DNA of 64,000 bases from contig JAPTHN010000102.1 in NCBI GenBank assembly GCA_026936325.1, forward strand, positions 186,001 through 250,000, in the 5' to 3' direction. Below the pieces are notes generated by a model. That model had not been told where the DNA came from, searched no databases, and worked only from the letters and a program-made list of their open reading frames with translations. The stretch is from Platynereis dumerilii (lineage: Eukaryota > Annelida > Polychaeta > Phyllodocida > Nereididae). This document shows, piece by piece, positions 57,856 to 64,000 of this stretch. The stretch's first letter is position 1. Every line of letters starts with the position of its first letter. A program made the translations under genes and the position numbers.

Positions 57856-57928
57856 AAGACCTGCACAAAGCTGGTATAGGCAACGCCTCCTCAGCTCACC
57901 ATTGAAGGATTGAAGGATTGAAGGAAGA
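57856..57928 (+). mobile_element. Short 5'-truncated retroposon insert with 8-bp tail repeats
   Basis: Comparing with the inner copy isolates a 73-bp insert ending in three tandem ATTGAAGG units. A short 3' fragment with a tandem octamer tail is typical of CR1-type LINE insertion. The body (ACAAAGCTGGTATAGGCAAC) is not identified. Confidence 0.6.
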
Positions 57929-57974
57929 AAACATTTTCACTACTTGTTCTTACTTGAGAAATTAACAATTGAGT

Positions 57975-58247
57975 TACAGAGGGGGCGAAGTTGCCCTTTT
58001 GATCTCGAAGAAAAAAATGATTAGGCCTTGATTTAAACAAACATGTATAAGTCTATATTCACAATTATTATTGCCACTACATTAAATTTTTGTCGTTCAA
58101 GTAAGATTTGCCCTTTCTCGAGCAACCGCCCCTTTCGCTCTCGTTTCCTTCCACCACCGCTGAATATGTAATTGCCAGACTGTACCTGTCCCTCTGATTA
58201 AAAGCCTCCACCATTGGTGGAGGGACAGTCAGAAATGATGGGAAGAT
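57975..58247. other. No feature recognised
   Basis: Mixed-composition sequence with a small hairpin CCTCCACCA-TTGG-TGGTGGAGG-like at about 58205. Confidence 0.35.
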
Positions 58248-58262
58248 TCTGAACTCTAATAG

Positions 58263-60479
58263 AAGAACGAAGAGTGAGATCGAGGATCCTATTGAGGACC
58301 TCAGATGGTCAGCAGCTCAGGGGCTGCTCCACATCTTCCTGTTGATGTGATATCTCCCATAGTCCACAGGGGATCTGGGGGAGATGAGACTTGGATCTTC
58401 GTGTTGGAATTTTGTGGCAAGACTGGAAGGAGGAGATCTTAAAAGAGTAGAGTTAGAGTGTGAGAAACATGTATGTAAGAATGTGACAAACCACAAATGA
58501 GAAGCATCCATATATTTTTCAACTCAGAGTCTAGGTTCCCATTAACCGGCTTTTCGTTTTCTACTTCGGGAGGTTAGGCTTGGTCCCTCCCTATGTATAC
58601 TCACTTACACCCCTGGTACTACCAGAACAACTCATCATAGTTAGGACCCCGGTACAATTAAAATCAAGGCTAAACTAATGTGTTGTGTATTCAAAAGTAG
58701 CATTTGTGCAGTGATTGATGAGTTATTTGGAATATGATGTGATGATAGATGATATGTTATCTGTTTTCAGTATAAAATCCATGATAGTTCCCATTTTATG
58801 TCTTTGTATAATTTGCATCATCGGATTCTTGTTTTAACATTATTTAGCAACGTCCCTATTTTATTTGGCAAAGTTTATATTTTTAGTTTTAGAATAATTA
58901 TATTCCTTCGCCGTTGTGATAACCACTATTTCTAGTTTTTAAATTCACAACAGAGCGTGCATATGTACATGTACATTTGCAACATCACTGTATTTCCTAG
59001 AAACTTCGTGGTATATATAGTGTTTATAGACGTCACTAGGATGCTATATAAGTTATATTTGAATCCTTTAGCATAAATGTATTGAAATCGGGAACTTAAA
59101 AAAAAATTTTTTTTATCTAAAAATTTTATAGAACATTTTTTTTAAGGTTTATGGCCCATTTTTCGATCGTGTTCCAGCCATGTATATATGACTCTGGTAT
59201 GTTCTCCATTAACCAATATGGATTCATGGGCCTTGTATTTTATCTAAAACCGAAGATCCCATCCCATTGAAATACTGCTCTTAGGATCAGCTGATCCTGC
59301 GAGTCTAGTATACATAGGGATTTAGGATAAACATCAAACATCAAACAGTGTATAACATATAGCATGGTTAAAATCAAGTGTGAAATGATATGAATGAATG
59401 GATGATAGATGAGTGGATGTACTGTCACAAGTACATGTAAGTGCTATTTATGTATTATCTATACCTAGTACCGGGGCCCTTTTTGTAATTTATCAAATTT
59501 ATAAGTTTTGTATGTATATTTATCTGTGGTCACCCTGATGACCATCTTAATGCAGGTACTTTTTACTAGATGTAACGTTTTTTAGAGATGTTGTTCTTAT
59601 AGGCCATACGTTGCCTTGTTGAAATTGAATAATCTTATGGTATTTGCAGGGCTGAAAAAGCCCAATTTTTCTACCTGGCATATTCTTGCTTCTAATATAG
59701 TATAAATATACATATATCCTAGCTCTGTTTCTTTTTTATCTTTATAAACGTTGTAAAAAATTTCCGAGTTTATTTCATAGTTGTATGTTCTTTTTATGTG
59801 TTTAATTAATTGTTTTGCCCCCGTGCAATTGATAAAAACATGATCCCTGCTTTGGGGGAAGGGCAGGTCACATAAACCGCAATTCCCACTTTTATTCTTG
59901 ATTAGGTTACATTTTACTTGGTCACTTAAGGCTCGATGGACTTGTATTTTGATTTTGTTATTTAAGGGGAATTTATACCAGCTTAGCCAAATTTTCTTCC
60001 AGTCAAATCTATTTCGTAGTATTCTTTCTATCTCATAATTTTGAATTTGGCTATTCATCAGATCATCATATATTTCCCTCATTACAACCTTTTCCCATTT
60101 GAATCTTTCTTTATTCTTAGTTGATAAAATGCTGTGGTGTATATTTATGAGATCATTTATTTTTCCTAGTTTTAGTAGTCTATTGAATGCATCTTGCCAG
60201 TAGTTATCTTCGTTTTTAGTTTTGTTATAGTGTACCCACATTAAGTGGCATGCCATTATTTTTGTTTCTACATGAGGGAGACTAAAGCCTCCCTCTTTAC
60301 TTTTTCTATATAATTGACTATTAGTGTATCCTATTGGTTTTTCTATTTTAATGAAGTCGTTAATTATTTGGTGAATCTGTTTTATGTGTTTTTTCATAGG
60401 GGGCATGATTCGTGCAATATATAAAATTATGCTAATCCATGCCAGCTATAAAGCCGCCATGAGTGCCACTCAGGAGTGG
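58263..60479 (-). mobile_element. 5'-truncated L1/Tx1-like LINE insertion, 2.2 kb
   Basis: A 15-bp direct repeat TCTGAACTCTAATAG flanks the region (58248-58262 and 60480-60494), as expected for a LINE target duplication. The ORF2 C-terminal fragment at 59597-60447 reads leftwards, with ~1.3 kb of non-coding sequence behind it. The left junction has no clear poly(A), so the 3' boundary is less certain than the 5' one. The region 58263-58530 may belong to another element. Confidence 0.65.
59597..60447 (-). pseudogene. LINE ORF2 C-terminal fragment
   Basis: 269 codons from the first Met, with about 13 more homologous-looking codons upstream (ISIILYIARI) before a stop. Features: GGFSLP at residues 39-44 followed by MACHLMWVHY, the segment that follows the reverse transcriptase in L1/Tx1-type ORF2 proteins (compare GGLGLP...A..LRW), and a zinc-knuckle C176-x2-C179-x9-H189-x4-C194 near the end. 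The endonuclease and reverse transcriptase are absent, so it is a 5'-truncated copy. The frame itself is intact over the whole fragment, which suggests a young insertion. Confidence 0.82.
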
Positions 60480-61469
60480 TCTGAACTCTAATAGGGACAT
60501 CTTGGCAGGTCTTATCAAAATCACACATCATACATTTTGACACAAAATAGCTCTCTTAAAATCACTGTAAACAGGCTTTTAATATGTCTAAAACCCCAAA
60601 GTAATGATGTGAAGTTGTGTATCTGGTATGAATCCCCCATGTAGCATGATAAAATTTGATGTATTGCTTATAATAGATGAAAGGTGGTGACTTTATTAAA
60701 GCCTGTGTAGAGGTACAGGTATAGATGGCGCCACATGTGGCACAAATGAAACAAATTACTGTCATTTGTCATCTGCTAATATTCAAACTTATGACTGCCT
60801 CATACAAGTGGCTACAGTCTGTTAGTCCAAATATAATGAATAGTTGGATACTATGTATCATTATGAAGTTTCCCAGTGGACTAACTTTCTATCCCCCCCC
60901 CCTATGATTCTAATTCATGCTGAATTATTCCAGACTGCAAGCTGTGCTTGCAACTCATCCTAGGGAGCATACTGTGTTTCATTAGAGAGATCATCCAATT
61001 AATCTAATAATTTGTTATTGTTGTGAAATGAATAAGGGGATGGGGAAAGATCTTACCCTAGGGAGCATACAGTATTTCATAAAAGGGAGCATTCAGTTAT
61101 TTAAATAATTTCAATTGTGGGGAAAGAAGCAGTCCGGTTCCAGACTGTGTAATTGCTCTATTTATATTCTTATCTTATTGTGTACATAAATACATGTAAT
61201 GCATTATGATGTAAAAAATATTTAGCTGTATTGTGGCTACATTAGTGTTAGCTAATTGCACAGTATTGGTATTTTGATTTTAAGATATTTTTTTAGTTGG
61301 CATATCAATCTGTATGAATATCTCTGTTATGAGAGAACTTTTCTACAGAGCCAGCTACTATTCAACCACTCAGGACAACACAAGTCTGAGGTTTTGGCTG
61401 GGTGCCAACTTTGTGGAAATATTCACTGTTGCCTTAAAAATATATGTTAATTGCAGTGAATATTAGTGC

Positions 61470-62458
61470 ATTAATGGCCCAAATATACCTACCATTGTGA
61501 CCAACAATTAGTGACAGTTAATGTCAAACAGTTAGTGACTGGCTGATCAACAGTTAGTGACCAACAGTGAGTGACCAACTCATTAACAGCTAAAGGCAAA
61601 CTGTTAGTGATCAACTGAGCAACAGTTAGTGATCAACAGTTAATGATCAATAGTTAGTGATACGTTAATTGCAGTGAATATTGGGGCATTGATGTCCCAA
61701 ATATACCTACCATAGTGACCAACAGTTAGAGACAGTTAATGTCCAACAGTTAGTGACTGACTGACCAACAGTTAGTGGCTGACTGACCAACAGTTAGTGA
61801 CCAACAGTTAGTGACCAACAGTTAGTGACCAACAGTTAGTGACCAACAGTTAGTGACCAACAGTTAGTGATCAACAGTTAGTGACCAAGAGTTAGTGACT
61901 AACAGTTAGTGACTAACAGCTAGTGACTAACAGCTAGTGACTAACAGTTAGTGACTAACAGTTAGTGACTAACAGTTAATGACTAACAGTTAGTGACTAA
62001 CAGTTAGTGACAGTTTTAATGATCAACAGTAAGTGACCAACTGACTAACAGTTAGTGACCAACAGTGAGTGAACAATTGACAAACAGTTAGTGAGTTAGT
62101 GACCAACAGTTAATGACCAACATGAAGTGACCAATGGTTAGTGACTAACAGTGAATGACCAACCGAATAACAGTTAGTGACTAACAATGACCAACTGACT
62201 AACAGTCAGTGGCCACCAGATAGTGACCAACAGTTAGAGACTGACAGTTAGTGACCAACTATCAACAGTTAGTGGTACTAACAGTTAGTGGCCAATGGTG
62301 GGTGACCAACAGTTAGTGACCAACAGTTAGCAGCCAACAGTTAGTGACCAACAGTTAGTGACAGTTAATGACCAACAGTTAGTGACCAACAGTGAGTGAC
62401 CAACTCATTAACAGCTAAACACAAACTGTTAATGATCAACTGACCAACAGTTAGTGAT
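61470..62458. repeat. 14-bp minisatellite (CAACAGTTAGTGAC)n, first array
   Basis: Around 60-70 degenerate copies of CAACAGTTAGTGAC, with C/T/A variation at the ACC/ACT/ATC step. It includes a higher-order block of ~218 bp marked by GTTAATTGCAGTGAATATT (61445 and 61663) and ACC(A/T)ACTCATTAACAGCTAAA (61570s and 62400s). Confidence 0.93.
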
Positions 62459-63464
62459 CTCTACGAAAGATATCTTGGCTGGTCTTATCAAAATCACACA
62501 TCATACATTTTGACACAAAATAGCTCTCTTAAAATCACTGTAAACAGGCTTTTAATATGTCTAAAACCCCAAAGTAATGATGTGAAGTTGTGTATCTGGT
62601 ATGAATCCCCCATGTAGCATGATAAAATTTGATGTATTGCTTATAATAGATGAAAGGTGATTACTTTATTAAAGCCAGTGTAGAGGTACAGGTATAGTTG
62701 GTGCCACATGTGGCACAAATGAAACAAATAACTCATTGGTCATCTGCTAATATTTAAACTTATGACTGCCTCATACAAGTGGCTACAGTCTGTTAAACTT
62801 TGTCCAAATATAATGAATAGTTGGATACTATGTATCATTATGAGGTTTCCCAGTGGACTCACTTTCTACCCCCCCCCCTATGATTCTAATTCATGCTGAA
62901 TTATTCCAGACTGCAAGCTGTGCTTGCAACTCATCCTAGGGAGTATACTGTGTTTCATTAGAGAGATCATCCAATTAATCTAATAATTTGTTATTGTTGT
63001 GAAATGAATAAGGGGATGGGGAAAGATCTTACCCTAGGGAGCATACAGTATTTCATAAAAGGGAGCATTCAGTTATTTAAATAATTTCAATTGTGGGGAA
63101 AGAAGCAGTCCGGTTCCAGACTGTGTAATTGCTCTATTTATATTCTTATCTTATTGTGTACATAAATACATGTAATGCATTATGATGTAAAAAATATATA
63201 GCTGTATTGTGGCTACATTAGTGTTAGCTAATTGTACAGTATTGGTATTTTGATTTTAAGATATTTTTTTAGCTGGCATATCAATCTGTATGAATATCTC
63301 TGTTATGAGAGAACTTTTCTACAGAGCCAGCTACTATTCAACCACTCAGGACAACACAAGTCTGAGGTTTTGGCTGGGTGCCAACTTTGTGGAAATATTC
63401 ACTGTTGCCTTAAAAATATATGTTAATTGCAGTGAATATTAGGGCATTAATGGCCCAAATATAC

Positions 63465-64000
63465 CTACCATAGTGACCAACAGTTAGTGACAGTTAATGT
63501 CCAACAGTTAGTGACTGGCTGACCAACAGTTAGTGACCAACAGTGAGTGACCAACTCATTAACAGCTGAAGGCAAACTGTTAATGATCAACTGACAAACA
63601 GTTAATGATCAACTGACCAACAGTTAGTGATCAACTGACCAACAGTTAGTGACCAACTGACCAACGGTTAGTGATCAACAGTTAATGATCAACAGTTAGT
63701 GATATGTTAATTACAGTAATATTGGGGCATTAATGGCCCAAATATACCTACCATAGTGACCAACAGTTACTGACAGTTAATGTCCAACAGTTAGTGGCGG
63801 GCTGACCAACAGTTAGTGGTCAACAGTTACTGACCAACAGTTAGTGATCAACAGTTAGTGACCAACAGTTAGTGACTAATAGTTAGTGACTAACAGCTAG
63901 TGACTAACAGCTAGTGACTAACAGTTAGTGACTAACAGTTAGTGACTAACAGCTAGTGACTAACAGTTAGTGACAGATTTACTGATCAACAGTAAGTGAC
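63465..64000. repeat. 14-bp minisatellite, second array (runs off the window)
   Basis: Same monomer and same higher-order marker (GTTAATT.CAGT.AATATT at 63421 and 63704). The order of variants partly matches the first array. Confidence 0.93.

Larger units (their letters stand above)
55381..57970. mobile_element. CAGCCAT element (outer copy), split by a hAT insertion
   Basis: It starts CAGCCATGGCCGTTAGCTTT after a TA (55379-55380) and runs to the hAT insertion at 55724, then resumes after 57668 with GGTTTAACTGTTGGTTCGTC and follows the inner copy to about 57970. It carries a further 73-bp insert at about 57856-57928. The right inverted end is not found, so the copy is truncated. Confidence 0.8.
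60496..64000. repeat. ~1.97-kb tandem duplication (60496-62468 / 62469-64000+)
   Basis: GA(C/T)ATCTTGGC.GGTCTTATC starts both units, followed by ~950 bp of near-identical single-copy-like sequence (GACACAAAATAGCTCTCTTA; TCAACCACTCAGGACAACAC) and then a minisatellite. Differences are few (for example a 5-base insertion near 62800), so the duplication is recent. The matching 64-codon frames at 61256 and 63232 are part of the duplicated unit and are not evidence of a gene. The array continues past the window end. Confidence 0.93.

Noticed and set aside
61256-63426. Two nearly identical 64-codon plus-strand frames suggesting a conserved small protein
   Set aside because: They lie in a recent tandem duplication, so similarity is expected without selection; no family recognised.
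61470-64000. CRISPR-like regular array
   Set aside because: Repeats are 14 bp, contiguous and degenerate with no unique spacers, and the host is an animal; it is a minisatellite.

Overview
The window is nuclear DNA from an animal. It is AT-rich and dominated by repeats, and it carries one clearly recognisable protein-coding gene: a six-exon, plus-strand rhodopsin-family G-protein-coupled receptor of the melatonin-receptor type, spread over 34 kb (20338-54593). Long introns, GT-AG splicing, tRNA-derived SINEs, abundant hAT and Tc1/mariner-type non-autonomous transposons, foldback elements and CRE/NRF1/YY1-type promoter motifs fit a marine invertebrate. My guess is an invertebrate deuterostome such as an echinoderm or hemichordate, but nothing read here settles the phylum. 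The octamer TAGGCCTA is strikingly frequent and may be a lineage mark.

Layout. 1-670: end of a satellite with a ~242-bp higher-order unit. 670-9600: an upstream region with CpG-rich promoter-like DNA (3420-3600), a paired-CRE promoter-like segment (6900-7060), and small candidate first exons on both strands that I can only partly support. It also holds a diverged tandem repeat loaded with X-box (RFX-type) palindromes. 9600-20300: SINEs, MITEs, a long GATA microsatellite, a Tc1-type transposase remnant, and a repeat interrupted by a 954-bp TA-flanked element. 20338-20529: receptor exon 1. 20530-45607: a 25-kb first intron crowded with transposons, including a 1.6-kb Tc1-like element with IR/DR ends, a 1.9-kb foldback with ~0.84-kb arms, and a 5-kb TA-flanked unit with ~0.46-kb inverted ends. 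45608-54593: receptor exons 2-6, again with transposons in the introns. 54594-58260: 3' flank with a nested hAT/Tc1-type pair. 58263-60479: a 5'-truncated L1/Tx1-like LINE on the minus strand. 60496-64000: a ~1.97-kb tandem repeat unit whose second half is a 14-bp minisatellite.

The six receptor exons join in phase (0, 1, 2, 1, 2) into a 382-residue seven-helix protein with NRY in place of DRY and NSILY in place of NPxxY. Both are melatonin-receptor hallmarks. Some melatonin-contacting positions known from human MT1 are changed, so the ligand is open. The transposons could be dated against each other because three insertions can be compared with uninterrupted copies or with intact target-site duplications in the same window. 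I recognised no retrovirus, LTR element, Polinton, toxin gene, CRISPR array or functional tRNA/rRNA gene.
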